DNA of 64,000 nucleotides from Streptomyces antnestii (GTDB lineage: Bacteria > Actinomycetota > Actinomycetes > Streptomycetales > Streptomycetaceae). This document shows positions 34,464 through 43,263 of this stretch, in pieces. The position numbers and the translations under genes were made by a program. Within the stretch, counting starts at the first letter, position 1; each line of letters opens with the position of its first letter. The notes below the pieces were generated by a model, which worked only from the letters and a program-made list of their open reading frames with translations, searched no databases and was not told the DNA's origin. Location of the stretch: NCBI RefSeq assembly GCF_004005495.1, contig NZ_RZYA01000011.1, forward strand, positions 62,001-126,000. Direction: 5' to 3'.

Positions 34464-36272
34464 ATGACCGACGGCGCGGCGGACAGACGGCACGACACGG
34501 GCGACGGCTTCACCCGTCGCCAACTCGGCGCGGGAGTACTGGCCTTGGGCGGGGCACTGGCCATCGCGCCGTTCCCGGCGGGGCCCGCGGCCGCCGCGGA
34601 CGCGCAGCCGGACGGGCGCGGGCCCACCCTGCGCCGCGGGTCCGCCGAGCAGGCCGGGCTGATCGCCGGACATCTGCGCCAGCTCGTCGCCGACGCCGAG
34701 AAATACCTCGGCCCCTCCCCCAAGCACCCGTGGTACGCGGGCGCCGTGCTGCTCGCGGGCCGCGGCGGCACGGTCGCGCTCCACCAGCCGATCGGCAAGG
34801 CCGTGCGCTACGCCGCCTACGACGACAAGACCGACACCGGGGTGGAGTTCCCCGCCGACCAGCAGATCCCGGCCGCCGAGGACACGGTCTACGACCTGGC
34901 GTCCGTGTCGAAGCTGTTCACCTCGCTCCTCGCCGTACAGGAGATGGAGCGCGGCGCCCTGGAGCTGGAGGCCACGGTCGCCTCCTACCTCCCCGACTTC
35001 GCCGGCGCGGGCAAGCAGGACATCACGATCCGTCAGCTCCTCACGCACACCTCCGGATTCCGCGCCTGGATCCCCCTGTACAAGGAGACGACGCGCGAGG
35101 GCCAGCTCCGCCTCATCTGGAACGAGGCGCCGCTCAACCCGCCCGGCACCAAGTACCTCTACTCCGACCTCAACCTCATCTCCCTCCAGCTCGTCCTGGA
35201 GAAGCTCACCGGGCAGACCCTGGACGTGCTCCTGCGCGAGCGGATCACCGAGCCCCTCGGCATGCGCCGGACCCGCTACAACCCGCCCGCGTCCTGGAAG
35301 CCGAAGATCGCCGCCACGGAGGACGCGCGCCTGCCGTGGTCCGGCCTGAACCGTGGCCTCGTCTGGGGCGAGGTGCACGACGAGAACGCGTTCGGCCTCG
35401 GCGGTGTGGCGGGGCACGCCGGCGTCTTCTCCTGCGCGTGGGACCTCGCGGTCCTCGGCCGCACCCTCCTCAACGGCGGCTCGTACGGCACGGAACGCAT
35501 CCTGTCCGAGGACTCGGTGCGGCTCCTCTTCACCGACTTCAACCAGGCGTTCCCCGGCGACGAGCACGGCCTCGGCTTCGAGCTCTACCAGCACTGGTAC
35601 ATGGGCGCGATGGCGACGCCCCGCACGGCCGGACACACCGGGTTCACCGGTACGTCCATCGTCCTCGACCCGACGACCGACTCGTTCCTCGTCGTGCTCG
35701 GCAACTCCGTGCACCCCGTGCGCTCCTGGCGATCCGGCTCCGCTCCCCGGGTCGCCGCGGCGAACAACCTCGCCCGCGCCGTCGCCGTACGCCCCGCGCA
35801 CGGCCGCACCGCGTGGTTCTCCGGCATGGCGAGCGCCACGTCGGCCACGCTCACCCTGCCCGGCCTCGACATCACGTCGGACGCGGCACGCCTCGACTGC
35901 GACCTGTGGTGGGACACGGAGCCGCACTCCGACTTCCTGTACCTGGAGGCGTCGGCGGACGACGGAGCCGGCTGGCAGCCCCTGCCGTTCACGACCACCC
36001 GCAAGGGAGAAACCGCCGAGGAGCACCCCACGGGCACGGCCGACGGCTGGTCGGGCCGCGCCTGGCACCGCCTGACCGCCGGTCTCGGCGCCTTCAGGGA
36101 CGGCCACGTCCGCCTGCGCTGGCGCTACGCGACGGACCAGCTGTACGTGGGGCGCGGGGTGTACGTCGACGGGATCCGCGTCAGCGACGGCCGCCGTACC
36201 GTGTTCGACGAGGACCGCCCGGCCGACGCGGCGGAGATCGCCGCCGTGGGGTGGGCACCCTCACGGGACTGA
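34464..36272 (+). CDS. Tat-exported beta-lactamase-fold serine hydrolase
   Basis: 602 residues. A twin-arginine signal TRRQLGAGVLALGGAL leads to a class C beta-lactamase/esterase domain (about 55-430). Catalytic motifs: SVSK (Ser and Lys), YSDLN (Tyr) and HTGFTG (in place of KTG). A beta-rich C-terminal domain (about 440-602) with LRWRYATDQLYVGRGVYVDGIRVSD is probably a carbohydrate- or wall-binding jelly roll. It is likely a secreted esterase or D-amino-acid hydrolase rather than a resistance enzyme. AAGGGG precedes the ATG at 34464. Two GAAA/TTTC palindromes before it suggest repressor control. Confidence 0.85.
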   Translation: MTDGAADRRHDTGDGFTRRQLGAGVLALGGALAIAPFPAGPAAAADAQPDGRGPTLRRGSAEQAGLIAGHLRQLVADAEKYLGPSPKHPWYAGAVLLAGRGGTVALHQPIGKAVRYAAYDDKTDTGVEFPADQQIPAAEDTVYDLASVSKLFTSLLAVQEMERGALELEATVASYLPDFAGAGKQDITIRQLLTHTSGFRAWIPLYKETTREGQLRLIWNEAPLNPPGTKYLYSDLNLISLQLVLEKLTGQTLDVLLRERITEPLGMRRTRYNPPASWKPKIAATEDARLPWSGLNRGLVWGEVHDENAFGLGGVAGHAGVFSCAWDLAVLGRTLLNGGSYGTERILSEDSVRLLFTDFNQAFPGDEHGLGFELYQHWYMGAMATPRTAGHTGFTGTSIVLDPTTDSFLVVLGNSVHPVRSWRSGSAPRVAAANNLARAVAVRPAHGRTAWFSGMASATSATLTLPGLDITSDAARLDCDLWWDTEPHSDFLYLEASADDGAGWQPLPFTTTRKGETAEEHPTGTADGWSGRAWHRLTAGLGAFRDGHVRLRWRYATDQLYVGRGVYVDGIRVSDGRRTVFDEDRPADAAEIAAVGWAPSRD

Positions 36273-37175
36273 GCGAGCGCTGCACGGTGCCGGGCGGCTG
36301 CCGGGGCCGAGCCGGGCCATGGCGCGCAGGACGTGCTTCGGCGGCAGTTGCCAGCGCACCCGGGCGGGAACACAGCGCAGGACGGTGCCCGTGGTCCGCA
36401 GTCCGCGGGTCACGGCGGAGGGCGACGGTGCGGGCCTGCCGTACAACTCGTGGGCGTACGGCGGCAGGGAGGCGTACGCGAGGGTCGACACGCGCCGCCA
36501 CAGGGTCGCGCGCGCCGGGGTCACGAGGGGGTGCACGGGCGGCCTGCGCAGGAAGTCGTCGACGTCCCTGGCCTCGGGCCCGGCGGCGAGCCGCGGCCTC
36601 ATCCCCGCCAGATACGCGGCGAGTTGGGCCCGGTCACCGGGCACGTCGGCGGGGTCGAGCCCGACCAGGCGGGCGCTGGTGCGGTGTTCGGCGACGTACC
36701 GGTCGGCCTGTGCGTCCGTGAGCCGGAACCCGGAGCGGCGGGCGACGTGCAGATAGGAGTCGATCTCGGCGCAGTGCACCCACAGCAGCAGGTCCGGCTC
36801 GTCGACGCCGTACCGCTCCCCGGTGTCGGGGTCGGTGACCTTCAGCAGGCTGTGGATCTTCCGCACGCGGGCGCCGGCCCGCTCGGCGGCCTCGGTGGTG
36901 CCGTACGTCGTCGTGCCGACGAAGTTCGCGGTCCGCATCAGGCGGCCCCAGGCGTCCTTCCTGAAATCGGAGTTCTGCATGACGCCGCGCACGGCGCGCG
37001 GGAGGAGCGCCTGGTAATAGAGGGCCCGCACTCCGGCGACCCACATCATGGGGTCCGCGTGCACCTGCCAGGTCACCGACGCGGGCCCGAAGAGCCCCGG
37101 ATCTCCTGGACGTCCCGGGTCTCCTGAGTGCCCTGCATGTCCTTGTGGCGCCGCACCCCGTGCCGTTCCGCCCAC
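36261..37175 (-). CDS. MpaB/DUF2236-family oxygenase-like protein
   Basis: 304 residues of the DUF2236 family, which includes the latex-cleaving oxygenase Lcp-like and MpaB proteins with a b-type haem. Signatures: DPGLFGPASVTWQVHADPMMWVAG, ALLPRAVRGV, LLLWVHCAEIDSYL (His near the haem) and RLMRTANFVGTTTYG. The GTG at 37175 is chosen because GGGAGG lies seven bases upstream and the first conserved block follows. Last gene of the BKACE operon, 23 bases after the acetoacetate-CoA ligase. Its 3' end overlaps the convergent hydrolase gene by 12 bases. Confidence 0.78.
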   Translation of the reverse strand: MGGTARGAAPQGHAGHSGDPGRPGDPGLFGPASVTWQVHADPMMWVAGVRALYYQALLPRAVRGVMQNSDFRKDAWGRLMRTANFVGTTTYGTTEAAERAGARVRKIHSLLKVTDPDTGERYGVDEPDLLLWVHCAEIDSYLHVARRSGFRLTDAQADRYVAEHRTSARLVGLDPADVPGDRAQLAAYLAGMRPRLAAGPEARDVDDFLRRPPVHPLVTPARATLWRRVSTLAYASLPPYAHELYGRPAPSPSAVTRGLRTTGTVLRCVPARVRWQLPPKHVLRAMARLGPGSRPAPCSARSVP

Positions 37176-37198
37176 GCCGTGGCCTCCCGTCCTCCCCG

Positions 37199-39292
37199 TC
37201 AGTGTGCACCGGGGCGGACCTCTTGGCGACGGTACCGGCGTCGGCCCCCGAGCCCGGCCGCGAAGTCCTCGAACCACACCAGCATCTCGGGATGGGTGAC
37301 GGCACCCTCGGCGCTCACGTCCGCGGCGCGAGCCCCCTGGATGATCCGCTTGACGGGAACCTCCAGCTTCTTCCCGGTCAGGGTGCGCGGCACGGCGGCT
37401 ATCGCGTCGACGACATCGGGAACGTGCCGGGGCGAGAGCTCTCCCTTGATCGCTACGGCGATGCTCCCGCGGAGCGCGTCGTCGAGGACCGCGCCTTCGG
37501 CGAGGACGACGAAGAGCGCCATGACGTAGTCGCCGTCGGGCAGTTCGGCGCCGATGACCACGCTGTCCGCGATCTGGGGAAGCTGTTCGACGACGGCGTA
37601 GATGTCGGCGGATCCCATCCGTACACCCATGCGGTTGAGCGTCGAGTCCGATCGTCCCGCCACCACGACCGACAGGTCCGGGCCGACCGTGACCCAGTCG
37701 CCGTGCCGCCAGACCCCGGGGTAGACGTCGAAGTAGCTGGCCAGGTAGCGCCGGTTCCCGGGGTCGTCGACGAAGTGGAGAGGCATGGAGGGCAGGGGCG
37801 CCGTCACCACCAGCTCCCCCTGCTCACCCACGAGTGGCCGGCCGGCGGGATCCCACGCGGCGAGCGCGACACCGAGCGCGGGGCACTGGATGCGGCCGGT
37901 CCTGACCGGAAGAAGCGGAGAGCCGCCGGCCAGGACCGAGCAGATATCGGTGCCGCCGCAGATCGACTGCAGCCACACATCGGGGTGCAGCCGCTCGTAG
38001 ACCCAGCGCCAGGTGCTTCCGGGGAGGGCGGAACCCGTCTGCAGGACGGACCGCAGGGCGCTCAGGTCGACGGCGGCCGCCGGATGGGCGTCCGCCTTCT
38101 CCGCGGCGACCAGGTAGGCCGCGCCGACGCCGACCATCGTCGCCCGGGTCCGCTCGGCGACCTTCCAGACGCCGTTGACGTCGGGGTGGGTGGGGCTGCC
38201 GTCGTACAGGACGAGGGTGGCTCCGTGCAGCAGGCCGCCGACCATGAAGTTCCAGACCATCCAGCTCGTGGAGGTGTGGAAGAAGTAACGGTCCTCGCTC
38301 CGGAGGTCGGCGCCCAGGCCGAGAGCCTTGAGCAGTTCGACGACGATGCCGCCGTGGCTCTGCACGATGCCCTTCGGTACGCCCGTCGTGCCCGACGACC
38401 ACAAGACCCAGAGGGGGTGGCCTGCGGGAACGTCGGCGAAGCTCAACTCCGCCTGATGCGCCAGCAGTTCGGACCATGCATGCTGCACCGCGTCCGTGCG
38501 CCGCGACCACGGCGACGCGGTAGAGGAGGCGGAGAGGTGGCCGATGGCGACGAGGTGGCGGACCGTGGGAAGTCCGTCCATGATCTCGGCGACCTCGGGG
38601 CGGCGGTCGAACTCCTTGCCCGCGTAGAAGTAGCCGTCGGCGGCGAAGAGGACCGTCGGCCCCACCTGTTGCAGCCGGGCGAGCACACCGGTCGTGCCGA
38701 AGTCCGGCGAGCACACCGTCCACACGGCTCCGACGGCGGCGCTCGCCAGCAAGGCGATCACGGCGTGTGCCGTGTTCGGCAGGTAGCCGGCGACGCGGTC
38801 ACCGGGGCCCACGCCCATCGCCCGAAGTGCGGCGGCGACTGCGGCGACCTCGTCCCGGAGCTGCCGCCAGGACGTCTCCGTGGGGCCGCCGGCCTCGGTG
38901 ACGGAGATCAGGGCCGGGCGGTCGTCGTCGCCGGTGGGGGCGAGACAGCGCTCGGCGAAGTTCAGCCGCGCTCCCGGGAACCAGGAAGCCCCAGGCATCG
39001 ACGCGTCGGCCAGGACGTCGTCGTAACCACTGACGGCGTCGAGGCCGTAGAACTCCCACACCGCCGACCAGAACGCGGGCAGGTCGGTGGTGCTCCACCG
39101 CCACAGTTCCGTGTAGTCACCGTCGCGGAAGGACAGACCTCGGGTCGTGCTCAGCCGGCGCATGAAGGCGGCGACGTTCGAGCCTTCGGCCGTGGAGCGG
39201 CTCGGCGACCAGAGGAGGTCAGGGACGGGGTTGGTGCTGGTACTGGTGCCCAGGTCTGTATTTTCGGTCTCGGTCTCGGTCTCGGGGTTCAC
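37199..39292 (-). CDS. Acetoacetate-CoA ligase
   Basis: 697 residues, the usual length of acetoacetyl-CoA synthetase. It makes acetoacetyl-CoA from acetoacetate, ATP and CoA. N-terminal ACAS-type segment YTELWRWSTTDLPAFW, MPGASWFPGARLNFAERCL, adenylation loop WSSGTTGVPKGIVQSHGG, SICGGTDICSVLAGGSP, HGDWVTV, and the catalytic Lys in TLTGKKLEVPVKRI. The GTG at 39292 overlaps the upstream stop (GTGA) and has GGAGG five bases before it. In this operon it would reuse the acetoacetate that BKACE releases. Confidence 0.9.
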   Translation of the reverse strand: MNPETETETENTDLGTSTSTNPVPDLLWSPSRSTAEGSNVAAFMRRLSTTRGLSFRDGDYTELWRWSTTDLPAFWSAVWEFYGLDAVSGYDDVLADASMPGASWFPGARLNFAERCLAPTGDDDRPALISVTEAGGPTETSWRQLRDEVAAVAAALRAMGVGPGDRVAGYLPNTAHAVIALLASAAVGAVWTVCSPDFGTTGVLARLQQVGPTVLFAADGYFYAGKEFDRRPEVAEIMDGLPTVRHLVAIGHLSASSTASPWSRRTDAVQHAWSELLAHQAELSFADVPAGHPLWVLWSSGTTGVPKGIVQSHGGIVVELLKALGLGADLRSEDRYFFHTSTSWMVWNFMVGGLLHGATLVLYDGSPTHPDVNGVWKVAERTRATMVGVGAAYLVAAEKADAHPAAAVDLSALRSVLQTGSALPGSTWRWVYERLHPDVWLQSICGGTDICSVLAGGSPLLPVRTGRIQCPALGVALAAWDPAGRPLVGEQGELVVTAPLPSMPLHFVDDPGNRRYLASYFDVYPGVWRHGDWVTVGPDLSVVVAGRSDSTLNRMGVRMGSADIYAVVEQLPQIADSVVIGAELPDGDYVMALFVVLAEGAVLDDALRGSIAVAIKGELSPRHVPDVVDAIAAVPRTLTGKKLEVPVKRIIQGARAADVSAEGAVTHPEMLVWFEDFAAGLGGRRRYRRQEVRPGAH

Positions 39293-39867
39293 AACGCCTC
39301 CGGGGCGGGGTCGAGTTCGCGTATGAACTCCTCGGCTCGCGGCCATGCGCCGTAGCCGGACGCGGGGTTGAGGTGGCCGACCGGGCCCAGGTTCACCAGG
39401 CGGCTGCCCCAGGCGCGGGCGAGGCCCGCGACGCGGTCGAACGTGGCGAGGGGGTCGTTCGTGCTCGCGGCGACGATGCTGCGGAAGGGCAGGGGGCTGC
39501 GCGGGATCGGCGTCCAGCCGTTCTCGCGCAGGGCCTGAGCCGTGGGGTAGCCCGCCGGCAGCGGGGTGTCGAAGTCGGGGGGCGCGGCCAGCAGCGCGCC
39601 CGTCACCGGACGCCGGTGGCGCTGCGCCCAGTGCACCGTGGTCATCACGCCGGCGCTGTGGGCGACGAGGACGACCGGTCCCGGGATGTCCGCCAGGACC
39701 GATTCCAGGGCCGCCACCTGCGCGTCACGGCTCAGGCGGTCGCCCGTCAGGGGTGGGACGGAGCGGGCGCCGACGGTCTCGGCGGCGAGCACGGTCTGCC
39801 AGTGCTCCTCCACATGGTCGCGCAGCCCGGGGACGATCACGACGGTCGGCGAAGCGGTACGGCTCAT
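39289..39867 (-). CDS. RBBP9/YdeN-type alpha/beta hydrolase
   Basis: 192 residues. Serine hydrolase fold with TVVIVPGLRDHVEEHWQTVL at the N-terminus, nucleophile elbow VLVAHSAGVM, and the His in VGHLNPASGYG near the C-terminus. Proteins of this family are small esterases of unclear substrate. Overlaps both neighbours by four bases (ATGA upstream, GTGA downstream), so it is translationally coupled into the operon. It could hydrolyse an ester or CoA thioester intermediate (inference). Confidence 0.83.
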   Translation of the reverse strand: MSRTASPTVVIVPGLRDHVEEHWQTVLAAETVGARSVPPLTGDRLSRDAQVAALESVLADIPGPVVLVAHSAGVMTTVHWAQRHRRPVTGALLAAPPDFDTPLPAGYPTAQALRENGWTPIPRSPLPFRSIVAASTNDPLATFDRVAGLARAWGSRLVNLGPVGHLNPASGYGAWPRAEEFIRELDPAPEAL

Positions 39868-41204
39868 GGTTGCGGCTCCAGGTCTCTGACGTGCGCCTCG
39901 GGAAGCAGGTCGAGGCGACGCAGGTCCTTCTCGTAGAAGAACCTGCCGAGGGCGAACGCGGCGGCGCCCACGACCGCGACGAGCGGAACGACCTGGAGTG
40001 CGCGGAGCAGGCCCATGTGGTCCGCGAGCACTCCGGTCACGGCGGGGCCGGGGGCGAGTCCGAGCAGGCTGTTGGCCAGGGTGAGGGTGGCCATGGCGGT
40101 CGCCGAGATGGCGGTCGGGGTCAGGCGCGCCACCATGGCGGCCGCCGGGCCGGCCGTGGCGCAGGACAGCAGGGTGCCGGCGCCGATCAGGACGAGCTGG
40201 GGCGCGCCGGTCGGCGAGCGGAAACCGGCCGTCAGGAGGACGAGCGAACCGAGGCTGCAGCAGACGGCCACCGTCCAGGTGCGGGCCCGGACCGTCCGGC
40301 AGAGGCGGTCGGAGACGAGCCCGCCGGCGATCATGCCGATGCCGGTGATCAGCGCGAACACCCCGGCCACCACGCCCGCCTTCGCGGTGGGCATGGCGTA
40401 GTAGCGGTTGAGGAAGCTGGGCATCCAGGCGAGGAGGGCCATCGCGATGAACATCTGCAGTCCGCTGCCGACGTAGGCGCAGATGACGGAGACGGACGAG
40501 ACGAGCCGGGGCAGCAGGGTCCGCAGGGGTGCGCCCCGGCCGGTTGTTCCGCTCAGGTCTCCGGTCGCCGGGCCCAGCTTCTTCTCCGTGACGACGACGG
40601 CGTAGACCGCGGCGAGCACGAGTCCGAAGAGGCCCATCACGCCGAACGTCCAGCGCCAGCCGAGGTGTTGGGCGACGACACCGCCGACCGACACGCCCAG
40701 CACCGATCCGAACGAGCCACCCGCCATGAACGCGCCGGAGAGGGTGGCCCGCAGGCGGACGGGGAAGACGCTGAGGACGACGGCGATACCGACGCTCCCG
40801 TAGGCCGCCTCCCCTACGCCGACCATGAAGCGGGCCAGGAACATCTCGCCGTAGCTCGCCGAGACCGCGCAGCCCACGGTCGCCAGGCTCCACACCACCG
40901 CGGCGATCACCAGGCATCTGACCCTCCCCCAGCGGTCCGCGAGGAGCGAGAGCGGGAAGGTGAGCACCCCGACCATCAGTGCCACGATGCCGCTGAGGGA
41001 TCCCAACTGGGCGTCCGACAGCAGCCATTCGGCCTTCAGGAGCGGAAAGACCGCGTTGAGGACCTGACGCGACATGTAGTCGGACAGCAGGAGCCCGAAA
41101 CTCAGGACGAACACGAGCCAGGCATACGTGCGAGATATCGCTGGTACGGCGGGAGACGTCCCCGGTATCCCCGGTACAGCCGTACCGGCAGTGTGAAGTC
41201 CCAT
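39864..41204 (-). CDS. MFS transporter, ACS/spinster-like
   Basis: 446 residues, about 12 membrane spans. Motif A LLADRWGRVRCLV follows span 2 and the span 4-5 loop has FMVGVGEAAYGSVGIAVVLSVFPVRLRA, typical of the anion:cation symporter/spinster branch. The likely role is uptake of the operon's carboxylic acid substrate. The ATG at 41204 is chosen over GTG 41213 because AAAGG is then at a proper distance. Its stop overlaps the hydrolase start. Confidence 0.85.
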   Translation of the reverse strand: MGLHTAGTAVPGIPGTSPAVPAISRTYAWLVFVLSFGLLLSDYMSRQVLNAVFPLLKAEWLLSDAQLGSLSGIVALMVGVLTFPLSLLADRWGRVRCLVIAAVVWSLATVGCAVSASYGEMFLARFMVGVGEAAYGSVGIAVVLSVFPVRLRATLSGAFMAGGSFGSVLGVSVGGVVAQHLGWRWTFGVMGLFGLVLAAVYAVVVTEKKLGPATGDLSGTTGRGAPLRTLLPRLVSSVSVICAYVGSGLQMFIAMALLAWMPSFLNRYYAMPTAKAGVVAGVFALITGIGMIAGGLVSDRLCRTVRARTWTVAVCCSLGSLVLLTAGFRSPTGAPQLVLIGAGTLLSCATAGPAAAMVARLTPTAISATAMATLTLANSLLGLAPGPAVTGVLADHMGLLRALQVVPLVAVVGAAAFALGRFFYEKDLRRLDLLPEAHVRDLEPQP

Positions 41205-41235
41205 CGGCGTCACCTTTCTCGTCGGGGGTGGGGAC

Positions 41236-42156
41236 TCAGAAGGTTCTGTCGCCGACGATTCCGGCGCGCTCCATCTTGCGGACGGCGGGCCAGTAGTCCT
41301 GGACGGCGTAGTGCTGGGTGGAGCGGTTGTCCCAGATGGCGAAGCTGTTCGGCTGCCAGCGCCAGCGCACCTGGTACTCGGGGACGGCAGCCTGGCTGGT
41401 CAGGTAGGTCAGGAGGTTGGCGGCGCCCGGCGCGTTGTCCTGCCCGAAGCGCACGTTCTCGGGGGTGTGGAAGTTCACGAAGTGGGTGGTGAAGGAGTTG
41501 ACGAAGAGGATCTGCTCGCCGGTCTCCGGGTGGGTGCGCACCACGGGGTGCTCCGCGTCCGGGTACTGCTCCTTGAGGCGGTGCCGCCGCTCCTGCGTCA
41601 TGACGGCGCCGAAGCTCGCCTCGATGCTGTGCCGGGCGCGCAGCCCCGCGATCTGCGTCTTGATGTGCTCGGGCAGCCTGCGGTACGCCTCGGCCATGTC
41701 GACCCAGATCGTGTCGCCGCCCACCGCGGGCGTCTCGACGCAGCGCAGCACGGCGCCCATGGGCGGGCTCTCGCGCCAGGTGCCGTCGCAGTGCAGCGCG
41801 TTCTCGTAGTGCTCGGGCTTGCTGTCGAGGTCCTTGTAGATGCGGACGAGGCCCGGGTGGTCGGGGTCGCTGCCGACCACCGGGTGGTCCTCCAGGGTGC
41901 CGAAGCGCGACGCGAAGGCGACATGTTCGGCGCGGGTGATGTCCTGGTCGCGCAGGAAAAGGACCTTGTACCGCAGCAGCAGCTGTTTGATCTCCGCGAA
42001 GAGGTCGGCGTCGCGGGCGGCGTCGCCGAGGTTCACTCCGGCCAGTTCCGCGCCGATGGTACAGGTCAGCGGCTCGACCGTGATCGAGGTACGGAGGATG
42101 TCCGGGCGCACCAGGGCGGGCGCGCCCTTCCTCGGGTGAACGGTCTGGGGGGTCAT
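41236..42156 (-). CDS. TauD/TfdA-type alpha-ketoglutarate dioxygenase
   Basis: 306 residues. Iron(II)/2-oxoglutarate dioxygenase with the facial triad H122-x-D124 (ENALHCDGTW) and distal H282 (NRSTQHYAVQDYW), and RVRWRWQPNSFAIWDN before it. These enzymes hydroxylate a carbon next to a heteroatom so that a sulfonate, ether or amine is lost, or hydroxylate betaines. The ATG at 42156 follows AAGGAG by eight bases. In the BKACE operon it probably performs an early oxidation of the substrate. Confidence 0.87.
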   Translation of the reverse strand: MTPQTVHPRKGAPALVRPDILRTSITVEPLTCTIGAELAGVNLGDAARDADLFAEIKQLLLRYKVLFLRDQDITRAEHVAFASRFGTLEDHPVVGSDPDHPGLVRIYKDLDSKPEHYENALHCDGTWRESPPMGAVLRCVETPAVGGDTIWVDMAEAYRRLPEHIKTQIAGLRARHSIEASFGAVMTQERRHRLKEQYPDAEHPVVRTHPETGEQILFVNSFTTHFVNFHTPENVRFGQDNAPGAANLLTYLTSQAAVPEYQVRWRWQPNSFAIWDNRSTQHYAVQDYWPAVRKMERAGIVGDRTF

Positions 42157-42172
42157 GGTGCTCACTCCTTCA

Positions 42173-42210
42173 CAGTCGGTGTGCTCAGTCGTGTGCTCAG
42201 TCGGTGTGCT
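42173..42210. repeat. 12-13-bp tandem repeat x3
   Basis: CAGTCGGTGTGCT, CAGTCGTGTGCT, CAGTCGGTGTGCT, ending at the stop codon of the oxidoreductase gene (downstream side on the minus strand). Confidence 0.85.
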
Positions 42211-43181
42211 CACAGGACGAAGACGGAGGAGCCCGTGGTCCGTCCCGCTTCGAGGTCGCGGTGTGCCTGGACCGCGTCCTGGAGTGCGTAGCGCTGGTTG
42301 ATCTCGATCTTGATGCGTCCGGCGGCGACGTGGCCGAAGAGCTCACCGGCCAGGGCGTCTCGCTCGGCGGGGTCGGCGATGTAGTCGGCCAGGGCGGGCC
42401 GGGTCGCGAACAGCGAGCCGTGCAGGGCCAGTTGCATGGCGTCGAGCGGCGGAACTCCGGAGGACGTGCCGAAGCACACCAGCAGACCGCGACGCCGCAG
42501 TGAGGCCATGGAGCCGGCGACGGTGTCCTTGCCGATGCTGTCGAAGACCACCGGCACGCCCTTGCCGTCGGTCAGTTCGCGCACCCGCTCGGCCACGTCC
42601 TCGCGCCGGTAGTACACGATGTGGTCGCAGCCGTGGGCGCGGGCGATCTCGCCCTTCTCCTCGCTGGAGACCGTGCCGATCACGGTGAGGCCGAGCAGCT
42701 TGGCCCACTGCGAGAAGATCAGGCCGACGCCGCCGGCGGCCGCGTGGAGAAGGACGGTGTCGCCGGACCGCAGCGGGTGGATCCGGCGCAGCAGATAGGC
42801 CGAGGTGAGGCCGCGCATCGTCATCGCCGCCGCCGTCTCGCAGCTGATCTCCTCCGGCAGCCTGATCAGCGAGTCCGCGGGCATGACGCGCTCGGTGCTG
42901 TAGGCGCCCAGCGGGCTGCCGGTGTAGGTGACCCGATCGCCCGCTGCGACGTGGGTGACACCGTCCCCGACGGCCTCGACGACTCCCGCGGCCTCCACGC
43001 CGAGCCCGGCGGGCAGCGGGGCCGGGTACAGGCCGGTGCGGAAGTAGGTGTCGGCGAAGTTGAGTCCGACGGCGACGTGCCGGATACGTACCTCGCCCGG
43101 GCCGGGGTGGCCGACGGTGACCTCTTCGTACCGCATGACGTCGGCGCCACCGGTGTCGTGGAAACGAATGGCGTGTGCCAT
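42210..43181 (-). CDS. Quinone oxidoreductase-like MDR enzyme
   Basis: 323 residues, zinc-free medium-chain reductase of the quinone oxidoreductase group. GLNFADTYFRTGLYPAPLPAGLGVEAAGVVEAVG, the NADPH-binding LLHAAAGGVGLIFSQWAK and VVFDSIGKDTVAGSM are characteristic; no zinc-ligand cysteines are seen. It transfers hydride between NADPH and quinones, enones or similar carbonyls. Second gene of the operon after BKACE, 82 bases downstream of it, with a heptamer repeat between. Confidence 0.87.
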   Translation of the reverse strand: MAHAIRFHDTGGADVMRYEEVTVGHPGPGEVRIRHVAVGLNFADTYFRTGLYPAPLPAGLGVEAAGVVEAVGDGVTHVAAGDRVTYTGSPLGAYSTERVMPADSLIRLPEEISCETAAAMTMRGLTSAYLLRRIHPLRSGDTVLLHAAAGGVGLIFSQWAKLLGLTVIGTVSSEEKGEIARAHGCDHIVYYRREDVAERVRELTDGKGVPVVFDSIGKDTVAGSMASLRRRGLLVCFGTSSGVPPLDAMQLALHGSLFATRPALADYIADPAERDALAGELFGHVAAGRIKIEINQRYALQDAVQAHRDLEAGRTTGSSVFVL

Positions 43182-43210
43182 GACGTGCTCCGTTGCTCGC
43201 TGCTCGTTGC

Positions 43211-43253
43211 TGGTTACTGGTTACTGGTTACTGGTTACTGGGTTACTGGTTAC
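43211..43253. repeat. TGGTTAC heptamer array
   Basis: Four exact TGGTTAC units, one with an inserted G (TGGGTTAC), one more exact unit; degenerate copies (TGATCGC, TGGTCAC, TGGTTGC) continue to 43274 and include the BKACE stop codon at 43264. Confidence 0.9.
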
Positions 43254-43263
43254 TGATCGCTGG

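Noticed and set aside
34464..36272. Antibiotic-resistance beta-lactamase
   Set aside because: The KTG box is HTG and there is a large extra C-terminal beta domain, more like an exported esterase of the class C fold.
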